Below, piece by piece: positions 15,889 through 24,953 of a stretch of DNA of 64,000 bases; position 1 is the first letter of the stretch, and every line of letters starts with the position of its first letter. Source of the stretch: JBLNDJ01 sp050261515 (GTDB taxonomy: Bacteria > Acidobacteriota > Terriglobia > Bryobacterales > Bryobacteraceae); NCBI GenBank assembly GCA_050261515.1, contig JBLNDJ010000015.1, positions 1 to 64,000 on the forward strand, written 5' to 3'. Under the pieces are notes generated by a model that was not told the DNA's origin, searched no databases, and saw only the letters and a list, made by a program, of their open reading frames with translations. Both the position numbers and the translations under genes were made by a program.

Positions 15889-16503
15889 ATGAATAGAGGA
15901 ACCAAAGCACTCACATTTCTCGTGGGCGCCGGGTCGGGCGCCGCACTGATGTACATGCTCGATCCCGACCGCGGCAGGCGCCGCCGCAAGTTCGTGCGCG
16001 ACAAGGCCGTCGCAACGTGGAGCACGGCGCAGGAGACCGTGCGCAAGACCTCGCGCGACATCGGCAACCGCGCGCAGGGCGTCGCCGCCTCGACCCGCTC
16101 GGTCTTCAAACGAGAAGGCCGGCGCGACAATTTGGTCGAGCGCGTACGCTCGCGAATCGGCCGCGTTGTGTCGCATCCGCACGCGATCGAGATCACCGAG
16201 CGCGACGGCAGGATCTCCGTCAGCGGCCCGATTCTCACGAACGAGGTGAGCCACCTGCTGCGGGCGATCCGCAGCGTCAAGGGCGTCCATTACGTCGAAA
16301 ACCGCCTCGACGTGCACGACACCGCGGAGAACGTGCCGCTGCTCCAGGGCGGCCGCTCGCGCCGCTCTCGCGAGGGCAGCGGGCCCGGAGGATGGAAGAC
16401 CGCCGCGCAAATGGCTGGAGGCGCGCTGGCGGCCTACAGCCTGGCCCGCCGCCGCGATGCGCTCGGCCGCACGATCTGGCGCGTCGTGCACCTGGCGGCC
16501 TGA
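15889..16503 (+). CDS. BON-domain protein with YtxH-like membrane N-terminus
   Basis: 204 residues from the ATG at 15889, which has AGAGAGGA upstream. The N-terminus (TFLVGAGSGAALMYMLDPDRGRRRR) is a glycine-zipper/YtxH-like anchor. Residues ~85-145 form a BON domain (RVRSRIGRVVSHPHAIEITE, GRISVSGPILTNEVSHLL, VKGVHYVENRL). BON domains bind phospholipid or envelope components and occur in osmotic and envelope stress proteins. It is downstream of the DUF5335 gene. Confidence 0.82.
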   Translation: MNRGTKALTFLVGAGSGAALMYMLDPDRGRRRRKFVRDKAVATWSTAQETVRKTSRDIGNRAQGVAASTRSVFKREGRRDNLVERVRSRIGRVVSHPHAIEITERDGRISVSGPILTNEVSHLLRAIRSVKGVHYVENRLDVHDTAENVPLLQGGRSRRSREGSGPGGWKTAAQMAGGALAAYSLARRRDALGRTIWRVVHLAA

Positions 16504-16504
16504 T

Positions 16505-17401
16505 TCACGCCTTCACGCCAAACAGCTTCTGAGCGTACTCGCGGCTGATGCGGAGGTCCTCTTCGAGCGGGCGCGTGACCTGCGTGTCTTTCTCGTAAGC
16601 GAGTTCCACCATCAGGTAGCCGCTGTAGCCGGACTCCTTGAGGTACGCCGCGATCGGCCGGTAATCCATATCGCCGTCGCCGAAGGCCTCGGTCCATACG
16701 CCCCTCTGTGAATTGCGCAGGTGCAGGCCGCCCACGCGCTTGCCCGCCTCGCGCAGCAACCCGAGCGGGTCCTGTCCGGCGCGGTAGACCCAGTGCAGGT
16801 CAAGGCAGAAACCCGCCGGCGTGTCGCGCAGCATGGCGCGCCATTCGCGCGCGTTGTTCTCCATCTCGGGCGTGTGGTTGTGGATGAGGAGCCCGAAGCC
16901 CCTGGCCTTGAGCGCCTCGGCGAGCCGCGTCATGCAGCGCGCCTGCACGGCCAGCTCCGCGTCCGTCTTCGCCGCTCCGTGCGGCTTCCCGTCGGCGTTG
17001 ATCTCGATAATGCGCGAGCCTGTGGGCCGGATCGTCTCCGCCAGCTTCAGGTTCTCCTCGATCGCCTTCTCCGCGGCCGCCTCCTCGTGCATCGTGCAGC
17101 CGTTGTAGACGATCGGGATCTCGAGCCCGTTCTCCCGGATCGCGGCGAGCGTATGGTCCCGCGCATCGTCCGTGAAAAGGTTCGACATCAGCTCGATGCG
17201 CTTGTAACCCGCGCGCCGCACCGAGCGGAACGCCTCGCCGGCGCCCTCCGCCAGGCTCTTCTTTTCGCGGTCGAATTTCTGGACCCAGATATAAAACTGC
17301 GCCGCGAGCGCGGGCTTGTAGCCGCGCGCGGCCCCGAGCGAGGTTCCCGCGGCCGCGGCCGCCATGCCCGTGATCAACTCACGCCGAGTGGGTTTCATCA
17401 C
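16505..17401 (-). CDS. Tat-exported TIM-barrel sugar phosphate isomerase/epimerase-like protein
   Basis: 298 residues. The start TRRELITGMAAAAAG is a twin-arginine signal. The body is an AP endonuclease 2-like (xylose isomerase-type) TIM barrel: RRAGYKRIELMS, LLIHNHTPEM, GFCLDLHWVYRAG, GGLHLRNS and LMVELAYEKD supply the metal-binding His, Asp and Glu residues. Exported members of this family act on sugars or 3-keto sugars. It is the third gene of a minus-strand group with the UBP zinc finger and DUF5996 genes and converges on the BON gene one base away. Confidence 0.82.
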   Translation of the reverse strand: MMKPTRRELITGMAAAAAGTSLGAARGYKPALAAQFYIWVQKFDREKKSLAEGAGEAFRSVRRAGYKRIELMSNLFTDDARDHTLAAIRENGLEIPIVYNGCTMHEEAAAEKAIEENLKLAETIRPTGSRIIEINADGKPHGAAKTDAELAVQARCMTRLAEALKARGFGLLIHNHTPEMENNAREWRAMLRDTPAGFCLDLHWVYRAGQDPLGLLREAGKRVGGLHLRNSQRGVWTEAFGDGDMDYRPIAAYLKESGYSGYLMVELAYEKDTQVTRPLEEDLRISREYAQKLFGVKA

Positions 17402-17413
17402 GGGCAGTATAAA

Positions 17414-17704
17414 TCAGGCGCCGGCTCCTCCGCGCTTGGGCAGTTCTCCGGCCACCAGTTGGTCAACGTAGCACCACACCCACCGCTCGCCCGGCTCGAT
17501 CGAGCGAATCAGCGGATGCTTCGTCTCATGGAAGTGTCTCGTCGCGTGCTTGTTCTTGGACGAATCGCAGCAGCCGACGTGCCCGCAGATGAGGCACATC
17601 CGCAGATGGACCCAGGTATCGCCCGCCTTGACGCATTCCTCGCAGATGTGCGTCGAGGCCTCGGTCTTCTTGATCTGATCGAGATGAGTGCATTCAACGT
17701 CCAT
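17414..17704 (-). CDS. UBP-type zinc finger domain protein
   Basis: 96 residues from the ATG at 17704 (MDVECTHLDQI). The domain shows ECTHL, CEEC, WVHLRMCLICGHVGCCDSS, KHATRHFHETKHPLIRS and WVWCYVD, which is the ZnF-UBP arrangement of Cys and His ligands. Bacterial stand-alone versions exist, but there is no ubiquitin system here, so the ligand is unknown. It overlaps the DUF5996 gene by 11 bp, which indicates cotranscription. Confidence 0.87.
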   Translation of the reverse strand: MDVECTHLDQIKKTEASTHICEECVKAGDTWVHLRMCLICGHVGCCDSSKNKHATRHFHETKHPLIRSIEPGERWVWCYVDQLVAGELPKRGGAGA

Positions 17705-18626
17705 CGCTTTCTCTCCGTTCCAGGGCTTCGCGGTCCCAGTGCGCGAGGTTCGCGCCCGCCTCGTAAGCGCTCTGCATGAAATCGAGCAGCGCGTCGCGGG
17801 GCGCCCCTGTGTTGCGCACATCATCGTACATCAGCAGGTACTCGCCCAACTGCGGGCTGTAGAACGCGCGCCCCGGGTGAACCTCGGCGCGGTCGTAGCC
17901 CTCGGGCGCCGGCGCCGCGTAGGAATAGAACGCCGGCTCGGTCACCTCGCCGCTGCCGGTCCAGAACCCCGCGCTGATGCATTCGTGCGAGTAGGCCTCG
18001 CGCGTGACGGCATCGGCGCCCGGCCGCTCGGGCGCGCGGCGGCCCGAGAAGCGCGTCACCGCCAGGTCGAAACTCCCCCAGAAAAAATGCACCGGACTGC
18101 ACTTGCCTATAAACCGTGCACGGAACTCCTCCATGACGTCCGCGCACGAAATCAGGACGCGCCAGAACCGCTCGACGTACTCGCGGTCGTAGGACTTGTG
18201 CGTCGTGTCTTTATCGAACGCGATCGGATCCGGCACCTCGACCGGCATCGTATGGATCTTCGCGTCGATGCCGAGCGAGCCGAGCGTGGACATGAACTCG
18301 CGGTAGAAATCGGCGACCGTGCGAGGATACAGTCCCACGGTCTTGGTCGCGCCGGCGCTGGTGCGCACGACGAGTTTGTGATCGATGAAATCGAACTGAA
18401 GATTGAACAACTCCGTACGGTACGGAATGGCGGACGTCGTGAGCCCGCGGGAATTGACGTACAGCGTGGAGTTCCAGTAATGATTGACGAGCGGCGTTAG
18501 TTCGAGCCGGAGCTTGCCCGCGATCTGCGTCCACATGTGGAGCGTATCGCGAGTGTCCTTCCAGTTTTCGAGCGGCAAGGGCGGCCACGGCTCAGACGTG
18601 CGCGCGAGCATTCCTGCAGATGACAT
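17694..18626 (-). CDS. DUF5996 family protein
   Basis: 310 residues preceded by GGGAGGGG. The start WPPLPLENWKDTRDTLHMWTQ and the motifs NHYWNSTLYVNSRGLTT, HFFWGSFDLAVTRFSG, EAYSHECISAGFWTG and FYSYAAPAP are those of DUF5996. Function is unknown; conserved His, Trp and Glu residues suggest an enzyme. It is the first gene of the group that includes the UBP zinc finger and the TIM-barrel gene. Confidence 0.82.
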   Translation of the reverse strand: MSSAGMLARTSEPWPPLPLENWKDTRDTLHMWTQIAGKLRLELTPLVNHYWNSTLYVNSRGLTTSAIPYRTELFNLQFDFIDHKLVVRTSAGATKTVGLYPRTVADFYREFMSTLGSLGIDAKIHTMPVEVPDPIAFDKDTTHKSYDREYVERFWRVLISCADVMEEFRARFIGKCSPVHFFWGSFDLAVTRFSGRRAPERPGADAVTREAYSHECISAGFWTGSGEVTEPAFYSYAAPAPEGYDRAEVHPGRAFYSPQLGEYLLMYDDVRNTGAPRDALLDFMQSAYEAGANLAHWDREALERRESDGR

Positions 18627-18742
18627 CGGCCCCTCCCAGACGAGGCCATCGTAGCACAGGCCAGCCGCCGGCCTTTACGGCCCTGGCGAGGCGGGACCCG
18701 CGAATCATCGAGCCACCGGCGAGGCGGAGGCCTCCGGTTCAC

Positions 18743-20050
18743 TTACCCCTTCACAATCGCCCGCTTCCCCGCGTCCCACACGATCCGTTTTCCCTGCTGC
18801 TTGTACGACAGGTTCGCCATGTGACACGCCACTGCCGTGCCGAGCCCGAATTCCACGTGCTCCACGGGCTGCTTGCGCGTCCGCACGCACTCGAAGAAGT
18901 TGCGGAAGTGGTCCTCGGTGCCTTCGGGCTGCTGCTTGAACTCCACCGGATCGCGCCTGGGCTGCTGCTTCACGGTGCCTATGTCGGCCACTGGATCGTT
19001 CTTGTGTTCCGCGATGAAGCGCTCCTTCAGCTCCTTCGGCCACGCCTCGAGGGGATAGAGGTAATCCTCCTGCGGATTGTAGGGAAGCAGGCGCGCGCTC
19101 ACCTCGGTCAGCTCGATGGTGCCCTTATCGCCCATGAACCGCACGATCTCGCCGCCGTCGAAGTTCGACACCAGGTTCGCGCTCACCTGCACCTGGAACT
19201 TGCCGTAGTCGTAGAGCGTGTTGTGTATGTCGGGCACTTCGCGGTCGCCCTTCCACTTGTAGATGCCGCCGTTGGCCACCGCGTGGAGCGGGAACTGCAC
19301 GTCCATCAGGTAGTGCACGCGCGAGAGCAGGTGCACATACTCGTCGCCGGCGATGCCCGTGCCGTAATCCCACCAGTTGCGGAACTGGAAGAAGCGCGCC
19401 GCGTCGAACGGGCGCTTGGGCGCTTTGCCCAGGTAGCGTTCCCAATCCACCGTCTGGGGCGAGGCGTCGGGCGGCACCGGGTAGCGCCACGCCCCGATCG
19501 CGCTCGGACGGTAGATCTCGCACTGCACCATGAACACCGTGCCGATCTCGCCCGAGTCGTACCACTGCTTGGCCTTCGCGGTGGACTCCATGCTCAGGCT
19601 CTGGCTGCCCACCTGCACCAGCCGCCCGGTCTCCTTCGACACGCGCGCCATCTCGAGCGACTCCTGGATGGTGTGCGCCATCGGCTTTTCGCAGTAAACG
19701 TCCTTGCCCGCCTTCATCGCCGCAATGGCGACCGGCGCGTGCCAGTGGTCCGACGTGGCAATGACGACCGCGTCGATATCCTTGCGGCCGACCACTTCGA
19801 GGTAGTCCTTCGTCACCGGCGTGTTGGGCTGGATCTCCTGCGCGCGCCGCAGATGGCCGTCGTAAAGATCGCAGACCGCGGCGACCTTGCCCCCAACGTT
19901 CATGAGATACTGCATCAGCTCGAGGCCGCGTATGCCCGCCCCGACGATCCCGACCGTCACGGGCCTGTCCTCGGCAAACGCACGGGGCATGGACGCGAGC
20001 GCCATTGTCCCCGCGAGGAAACTGCGTCTGGTGGGTGCCGTATCGTTCAT
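18743..20050 (-). CDS. Tat-exported Gfo/Idh/MocA family oxidoreductase
   Basis: 435 residues from the ATG at 20050, preferred over 20059 because GGAG lies seven bases upstream. The Tat signal is APTRRSFLAGTMALA. The Rossmann domain begins VTVGIVGAGIRGLELMQYL, and CEKPMAHTIQESLEM carries the EKP motif whose lysine is catalytic in this family. The C-terminal domain follows from about residue 150. Exported members oxidise or reduce sugars at C3, often with tightly bound NAD(P). The gene stands alone between DUF5996 and a TPR-like gene. Confidence 0.9.
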   Translation of the reverse strand: MNDTAPTRRSFLAGTMALASMPRAFAEDRPVTVGIVGAGIRGLELMQYLMNVGGKVAAVCDLYDGHLRRAQEIQPNTPVTKDYLEVVGRKDIDAVVIATSDHWHAPVAIAAMKAGKDVYCEKPMAHTIQESLEMARVSKETGRLVQVGSQSLSMESTAKAKQWYDSGEIGTVFMVQCEIYRPSAIGAWRYPVPPDASPQTVDWERYLGKAPKRPFDAARFFQFRNWWDYGTGIAGDEYVHLLSRVHYLMDVQFPLHAVANGGIYKWKGDREVPDIHNTLYDYGKFQVQVSANLVSNFDGGEIVRFMGDKGTIELTEVSARLLPYNPQEDYLYPLEAWPKELKERFIAEHKNDPVADIGTVKQQPRRDPVEFKQQPEGTEDHFRNFFECVRTRKQPVEHVEFGLGTAVACHMANLSYKQQGKRIVWDAGKRAIVKG

Positions 20051-20101
20051 GCGCTCCATGTTACAGCTTTCGGAGCAAAAAACGCACGGAAAATCAAACC
20101 G

Positions 20102-20947
20102 CTACCGCCGGCCCGCCGCCGTCAGCTCCGCCAGCTCTTTCCGGAACAGCGGATTGGCCGGATACTCCCGCGCCAGCTCCGCCAGCACGGCGACGGCCCG
20201 GTCGCGCTGCTTCTCGCGCAGATAAATAATGCCGAGCAGCACCTTGGCGAAGGGCTTCAGATACTGGCCGTCCCGCCGCACCAGCTCGAGGTTGCGGACC
20301 GCCTCCTCCTTGCTGCCCTTGATGTTGTCGAACTTGATGAACCAGCGCATGAAGAACGGCAGCGAGCCGATCAGGTACTCGTTGAAGCCCGTCGAGACGT
20401 AGGCGTCCAGGCGCGGGGGCTTCAGCCGGAGCAGCCGCTGCGCGAACGTGTTGCCCGTCTTGGCGGGCGACATACTGCGGAGCTGCCGCCGCTCGACCAT
20501 CGCGGTGTAATCGGAAACCTCGCCGTAGGCGATACACATGGCGAGCAGCGCGTCCGGGTCGTCGGGCTTGGCGGCAAGCACGCGTTTGGCGCGCGACTCG
20601 GCCGCCTCCACTGCTTTGAAGAACTCCACCCGTATCTTCGGATCCGGCTCGGCAAGCTTGCGCTTATCGGCGATGCGGTCGTCATCGGTCAGGAACTGGC
20701 TTTCGAGAATCCCCATCCGGTCGAACTCGGTGAACAGGTAAACGGCCGAGCGCACGGCGTGCGGCAGGGCTTCGTCCGGATGCTGCGCGGAGTAGTTGTT
20801 CAGGACCGCGTGCGAGCCCGCGAAATCGAAGCTGTAGAGCCGGTCAAAGGCGCGGCTGATATCGGGAATGGACGGCTCGGCCGCACGTACGGGCCGCGCG
20901 CACAGCCATAACAGAGCGCACACGACCGCTGCTTGCCAGCGAGACAT
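20102..20947 (-). CDS. Exported TPR-like hypothetical protein
   Basis: 281 residues from the ATG at 20947 (MSRWQAAVVCALLWLCARPV), a signal peptide with an Arg-rich end and an Ala-x-Ala-like site (VRAAEPSIP). The rest is helical with tetratricopeptide-like pairs (DRLYSFDFAGSHAVLNNYS; YLKPFAKVLLGIIYLREKQR; DRAVAVLAELAREYPANPLF). No catalytic motif is seen. It is divergent from the GH51 gene with a 47-bp AT-richer gap. Confidence 0.65.
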   Translation of the reverse strand: MSRWQAAVVCALLWLCARPVRAAEPSIPDISRAFDRLYSFDFAGSHAVLNNYSAQHPDEALPHAVRSAVYLFTEFDRMGILESQFLTDDDRIADKRKLAEPDPKIRVEFFKAVEAAESRAKRVLAAKPDDPDALLAMCIAYGEVSDYTAMVERRQLRSMSPAKTGNTFAQRLLRLKPPRLDAYVSTGFNEYLIGSLPFFMRWFIKFDNIKGSKEEAVRNLELVRRDGQYLKPFAKVLLGIIYLREKQRDRAVAVLAELAREYPANPLFRKELAELTAAGRR

Positions 20948-20994
20948 CAGTATATTTTCGCACGCGCCCGCGTTCTGCGATAACATTTCCAGTT

Positions 20995-22551
20995 ATGCTC
21001 CGCCGGCACTTCGTCCGGACGCTCGCCGCGGTCCCGGCCCTCCTCGGCCCGCGCAGCGCCCGCGCATCGGATTCGCGCATCGAGGTCCTCACCCCGGAAC
21101 CTTTGGGACGCATCGCGCCGGATCTCTACGGCCACTTCACCGAACACATCGGAGGGGTGGTCTACGACGGCATCTGGGTCGGCGAGAACTCGAAGATCCC
21201 GAACACCGGCGGCATCCGCAAACAGCTCACGGACGCGCTCAGGAAGATCGGAGCGCCCGTGATCCGCTGGCCCGGCGGCTGCTTCGCCGACAGCTACAAT
21301 TGGCGCGACGGCATCGGCCCGCGAGCCCAACGGCCGCGCCGCACCAACTTCTGGGTCAACGACATGAAGACCGCGCCCGACGGGCCGCAGAAGTACGACC
21401 CGAACGAGTTCGGCACCAACGAGTTCGTGCGCTTTTGCCGCCTGGCGGGGGCCGAGCCGTATCTCGCTGCCAATCTGCGCAGCCTGACGCCGCTCGACTT
21501 CGACCAGTGGATCGAATACTGCAACGCGCCCGCCGGCCTCACGAGCCTTTCCACGCAGCGCGGAGGCGAGCCGTTCCACGTGAAGTTCTGGGGCGTAGGC
21601 AACGAATCCTGGGGCTGCGGCGGCGACTTCACCCCCGAGGAGTACGCCACCGAGTTCCGCCGCTTCACAAGCTGGATGTCGCGCTCCGGCGACGATTTGA
21701 AGTTCATCGCCGCCGGCCCCAGTTCCGGCGACCTCGACTGGACTCACCGTTTCTTCGCCAGGCTCACGCAAAAGGGCCCCGGTCTACTCAACCGGGTGTA
21801 CGGATGGGCCATGCACTACTACTGCGGCACATCCGGAGGAGCGGTCGAGTTCACAAACGACGATTGGTACACGCTGCTCGCCAGTGCCGGCCGCATGGAG
21901 CAACTCATCGAAAGCCACTGGCAGGCCATGGGAGAGATCGACACCGCCCGCCGCGTCAAGCTCGTAATCGATGAATGGGGAGCCTGGCACAGGCCGGGAA
22001 CCGAAATCCACCCGGCGTTCCTGTTCGGCCAGATGCCGACCCTGCGAGACGCGCTGATCAGCGCGCTCACGCTCGACACCTTCAACCGCCACGCGGACAA
22101 AATCGCGATGGCGAACGTAGCGCAGTTGATCAACAACCTGCACTGTCTGTTCCTGGCGCACGAAGACAAGTTCGTCGCGACCGCGAACTACCCCGTATTC
22201 GAACTCTATGCGCCGCACCAGGGCGCAACCGCGCTGCGAACCATCTTCTCCGCCCCGCGGGCAAGCAAGGAGCTCTGGGGACTGGCCGGCTCGGCCTCGC
22301 TCAAAGAAAAGACGCTCGTGCTGACCGTCGTAAACCCGCACGTCACCGAGGCGAGAACCGCCGAGATCGCGATCCGGGGAGCCGAAATCCGAGAAGCCAG
22401 GGCAAGGACGATCTCCGCCCCCGACATCCACGCCCACAACACATTTCAGAACCCCAGAGCCGTGGAAGCCAGGGAAGGCGAGGCACTCCGAGGCGGCCTC
22501 TACACTTTCCCGCCCGCCTCGATCACGCGCCTGGATCTCTTCCTCAAATAA
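20995..22551 (+). CDS. Exported GH51 alpha-L-arabinofuranosidase
   Basis: 518 residues with a signal (RRHFVRTLAAVPALLGPRSARA) that has a weak twin-arginine character. The GH51 barrel shows PDLYGHFTEHIGGVVYDGIW, IRWPGGCFADSYNWRDG, WGVGNESWGCGG (acid/base Glu204) and VIDEWGAW (nucleophile Glu327). A beta-sandwich completes the C-terminus. The enzyme removes terminal arabinofuranosyl groups from arabinoxylan or arabinan, consistent with a soil plant-polymer degrader. Neighbouring sugar oxidoreductases may process products. Confidence 0.93.
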   Translation: MLRRHFVRTLAAVPALLGPRSARASDSRIEVLTPEPLGRIAPDLYGHFTEHIGGVVYDGIWVGENSKIPNTGGIRKQLTDALRKIGAPVIRWPGGCFADSYNWRDGIGPRAQRPRRTNFWVNDMKTAPDGPQKYDPNEFGTNEFVRFCRLAGAEPYLAANLRSLTPLDFDQWIEYCNAPAGLTSLSTQRGGEPFHVKFWGVGNESWGCGGDFTPEEYATEFRRFTSWMSRSGDDLKFIAAGPSSGDLDWTHRFFARLTQKGPGLLNRVYGWAMHYYCGTSGGAVEFTNDDWYTLLASAGRMEQLIESHWQAMGEIDTARRVKLVIDEWGAWHRPGTEIHPAFLFGQMPTLRDALISALTLDTFNRHADKIAMANVAQLINNLHCLFLAHEDKFVATANYPVFELYAPHQGATALRTIFSAPRASKELWGLAGSASLKEKTLVLTVVNPHVTEARTAEIAIRGAEIREARARTISAPDIHAHNTFQNPRAVEAREGEALRGGLYTFPPASITRLDLFLK

Positions 22552-22577
22552 GGGCCAACCGGGCCGATGAGTACCCA

Positions 22578-22889
22578 GTGAGCCGTTTTCTGGACGACGC
22601 CCGGGCAATCTTCGAAGCCGCCGAATCAGCCCGCCAAGCCGGCCAGCCGGTCTCGGATTTCACAATGCTGATCGGAAACGACGGAGCCGTCCAAATGCTG
22701 GCATCCTCCGACTGGCCCCTCGACCGCCTGCTGGCCGAACGCACCGCTCAATACGCCTATCGCATCTCCGAATCGAACGGCCGGATCCACCTGGAAGCCC
22801 GCTCAGCCTCCCAGACCTGCACCCTGGAATCCGCCGCCCCCAGCCGCCCCGCAAAAGATCTGCTACTCGCCCTGGCCTCGGCATTCTGA
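22578..22889 (+). CDS. Small conserved-looking hypothetical protein
   Basis: 103 residues from a GTG at 22578, 26 bp after the GH51 stop. The sequence SRFLDDARAIFEAAESARQA, FTMLIGNDGAVQMLASSDWP and the tail KDLLLALASAF look like a real soluble protein, not a shadow frame. No family is recognised. Its stop codon is the first element of the adjacent heptanucleotide array. Confidence 0.55.
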   Translation: MSRFLDDARAIFEAAESARQAGQPVSDFTMLIGNDGAVQMLASSDWPLDRLLAERTAQYAYRISESNGRIHLEARSASQTCTLESAAPSRPAKDLLLALASAF

Positions 22890-22960
22890 CTTCTGACTTC
22901 TGACTTCTGACTTCTAGCTTCTGACTTCTAGCTTCTGACTTCTAGCTTCTGCCTTTTAGC
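22884..22960. repeat. Tandem heptanucleotide array (11 units) between convergent genes
   Basis: Eleven consecutive 7-bp units run from 22884 to 22960: TTCTGAC four times, then TTCTAGC and TTCTGAC alternating, then TTCTGCC and TTTTAGC. The stop codon of the upstream 103-residue gene lies in the first unit and the stop of galT (on the other strand) lies in the last. Seven is not a multiple of three per unit count change, so gain or loss of units would alter the ends of neither protein unless it reached the stops. Confidence 0.9.
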
Positions 22961-23957
22961 TCAGCCCCGCCTCCCGCAAAAACTTAGCCGCTTCCTCCGG
23001 CGCCGTCGGATTGATATAGAACCCCGTCCCCCACTCGAACCCCGCTACCTTCGTCAGCTTCGGAATCAGCTCTATATGCCAGTGGTAATACGGCAGCGCG
23101 GGCTCCTGCATCGGCGCCGTGTGGATCATGAAGTTGTACGCCGGATGCTCCAGCACCTTGTCGATCTCGCGCAGCACTACCGGCATCACCCACCCCATGT
23201 TCCGGAACGTCTCGACGTCGGAATCCTCGTAGTGCGAAAAATGCTTCCGCGGCAGCACCCATACCTCGAACGGAAACCGGGCCGCATACGGGCACACCAC
23301 CAGGAAATGCTCCGTCTCGAGCACCACACGCGTACCCGTCTGGATCTCCTGCCGGATGATGTCGCAGTAAATGCACCGCTCGCGCGAGTCGTAATATCTC
23401 TTCGCCCCCTCCATTTCCTCGGCCACGCGCCGCGGCACCACCGGCAGCGCGATCAACTGCGAATGCGCATGCTCGAGCGACGCCCCCGCGCCCTCGCCAT
23501 GGTTCTTGAACGCGAGCACGTACCGCATGCGCCTGTCCTTCTTAAGATCGAGAAAACGGTCGCGGAACGCCCAGAAAACGTCTTCGACGGCCTTCTGCGG
23601 CATATCCGCCAGCGTGAGGGCGTGCTCGGGCGTCTCGATGACGACCTCGTGCGCTCCGATGCCGTTCATGCGATCGTAGATGCCGTCGCCCTGCCGGTCG
23701 AAATCGCCCTCGACGCGCAGCGCGGGAAATTTATTCGGCACCACGCGCAGCGTCCAACCCGGCTCGTTCGACCCGCCGTAGGTCCTGTAGGCGAGCACTT
23801 CGGGCGGCGTCTTCTGCTCGTTGCCGGGGCAGAAGGGGCAGAACCGCCCGCCTTTGATGACGACCTGTTCGCGTGAGAAGTCCTGCGGCCGGCGGGCTCG
23901 ATCGGTCGCGATAATCACCCATCGTCCCGTGATGGGATCTCTGCGGAATTCAGGCAA
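22956..23957 (-). CDS. galT: Galactose-1-phosphate uridylyltransferase
   Basis: 333 residues from a TTG with GGAGG nine bases upstream. RRDPITGRWVIIATDRARRP is the GalT start; Cys40 and Cys43 (CPFC) bind zinc; the HIT-like catalytic motif is HAHSQ at 163-167, preceded by NHGEGAGASLEHAH. The second lobe ends YYHWHIELIPK. The enzyme exchanges UMP between glucose and galactose in the Leloir pathway. A TATAAT on the minus strand (23987-23982) overlaps the end of yraN and may be its -10 element. Confidence 0.92.
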   Translation of the reverse strand: MPEFRRDPITGRWVIIATDRARRPQDFSREQVVIKGGRFCPFCPGNEQKTPPEVLAYRTYGGSNEPGWTLRVVPNKFPALRVEGDFDRQGDGIYDRMNGIGAHEVVIETPEHALTLADMPQKAVEDVFWAFRDRFLDLKKDRRMRYVLAFKNHGEGAGASLEHAHSQLIALPVVPRRVAEEMEGAKRYYDSRERCIYCDIIRQEIQTGTRVVLETEHFLVVCPYAARFPFEVWVLPRKHFSHYEDSDVETFRNMGWVMPVVLREIDKVLEHPAYNFMIHTAPMQEPALPYYHWHIELIPKLTKVAGFEWGTGFYINPTAPEEAAKFLREAGLS

Positions 23958-23982
23958 TCGGCGGTCCTCCGGGAAGGTTCAA

Positions 23983-24417
23983 TTATAGCGTCCGCCCCGG
24001 CGCAAAGGCATCCTTCTCGTGCTCGATCGCCGGCGGATCGCTCAGAATCACGCTGACCAGATCGAGCCGCACGCGCTCCCACGCCACACCCGCGCGCCGC
24101 GCGTAACTCCTGCCCGCGCGCACGAGCGCCCGCCGCTTCTCGCCGTCCACGTTGCGCGCCGGCGCGCCGTACTCATCCGACGCGCGCGCTTTCACCTCGA
24201 CGAACACCAGCGTGTCGCGCTCCCACGCGATCAGGTCGATTTCGCCCGCGCCGCCCGCCGGACGCCAGTTGCGCGCCACCACGCGCATGCCGCGGGCCTC
24301 GAGGTACCGGTGCGCCAGGTCTTCGCCGCGCCGCCCCGCGGCCTGCTCCGGCGTCGAGCGCCGCCGGCGCGCGCGATGGCGCGCCGCGTCCACCAGCGCG
24401 AGCAGCCTCCCGATCAC
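23983..24417 (-). CDS. yraN: YraN/UPF0102 family endonuclease-like protein
   Basis: 144 residues from the GTG at 24417, which overlaps the preceding methyltransferase stop (GTGA). AAGRRGEDLAHRYLEARGMRVVARNWR, GEIDLIAWERDTLVFVEVKAR and the C-terminal RLDLVSV are the UPF0102 core: a PD-(D/E)XK fold with catalytic Asp and ExK. The family is related to Holliday-junction resolvases, but its cellular role is not settled. Confidence 0.88.
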   Translation of the reverse strand: MIGRLLALVDAARHRARRRRSTPEQAAGRRGEDLAHRYLEARGMRVVARNWRPAGGAGEIDLIAWERDTLVFVEVKARASDEYGAPARNVDGEKRRALVRAGRSYARRAGVAWERVRLDLVSVILSDPPAIEHEKDAFAPGRTL

Positions 24418-24941
24418 TTCAGCGCCTCGAACTCGAACTCCACCACCTTGCCGCGCACCACGTAGCAGAGGTAGTGCTCCCAGAACAGCCGGAAGCGGCG
24501 CGAATGGTTCACCATCAGTTCGAATCCAAGCATTCTCCAAAACGCCAGTAGGCGCAGGCGCACGGAAATCTCACGAAACTTCACGTCCGAGTAGTAGCCG
24601 AAGCCGCCGTGGTCCTCGCCGAAGTAGCGAAACGAGAAGCTGTTCAGGTGCCAGCGGTGCGTCGGGTCGCAGAAGGAGCTGAAGTCCGTGTAGTGCGGCG
24701 TAGCCAGGTGCACGCGCCCGCCCGGCCGCAGGATTCGGTGAAACTCCTGCATCGTGCGCATGACGTCGGAGACGTGTTCGATGACGTGGATCGCCTCGAC
24801 GCGATCGAACGAGCTGTCCGCGAACGGATAGGGGAAGCGGTCGAGATCGACCAGCGCGTCGGCGGCGCTCGCCGGATTGCGGTCGATCCCGATCGCGCCG
24901 GGAAGCTTGTGTATGCCGCAGCCGACGTCGAGTATGCGCAC
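24414..24941 (-). CDS. Class I SAM-dependent methyltransferase
   Basis: 175 residues from a GTG at 24941. ILDVGCGIHKLPG is motif I for SAM binding, VDLDRFPYPF follows, and EAIHVIEHVSDVMRTMQEFHRILRPGG is the methyltransferase type 11 core. The C-terminal half (THRWHLNSFSFRYFGEDHGG) is of the kind seen near polysaccharide genes. The substrate is unknown. It is tightly coupled to yraN. Confidence 0.82.
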   Translation of the reverse strand: MRILDVGCGIHKLPGAIGIDRNPASAADALVDLDRFPYPFADSSFDRVEAIHVIEHVSDVMRTMQEFHRILRPGGRVHLATPHYTDFSSFCDPTHRWHLNSFSFRYFGEDHGGFGYYSDVKFREISVRLRLLAFWRMLGFELMVNHSRRFRLFWEHYLCYVVRGKVVEFEFEALK

Positions 24942-24953
24942 CCCGTTATGGTA

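Noticed and set aside
22884..22960. CRISPR array
   Set aside because: The units are 7 bp long and contiguous, with no spacers.
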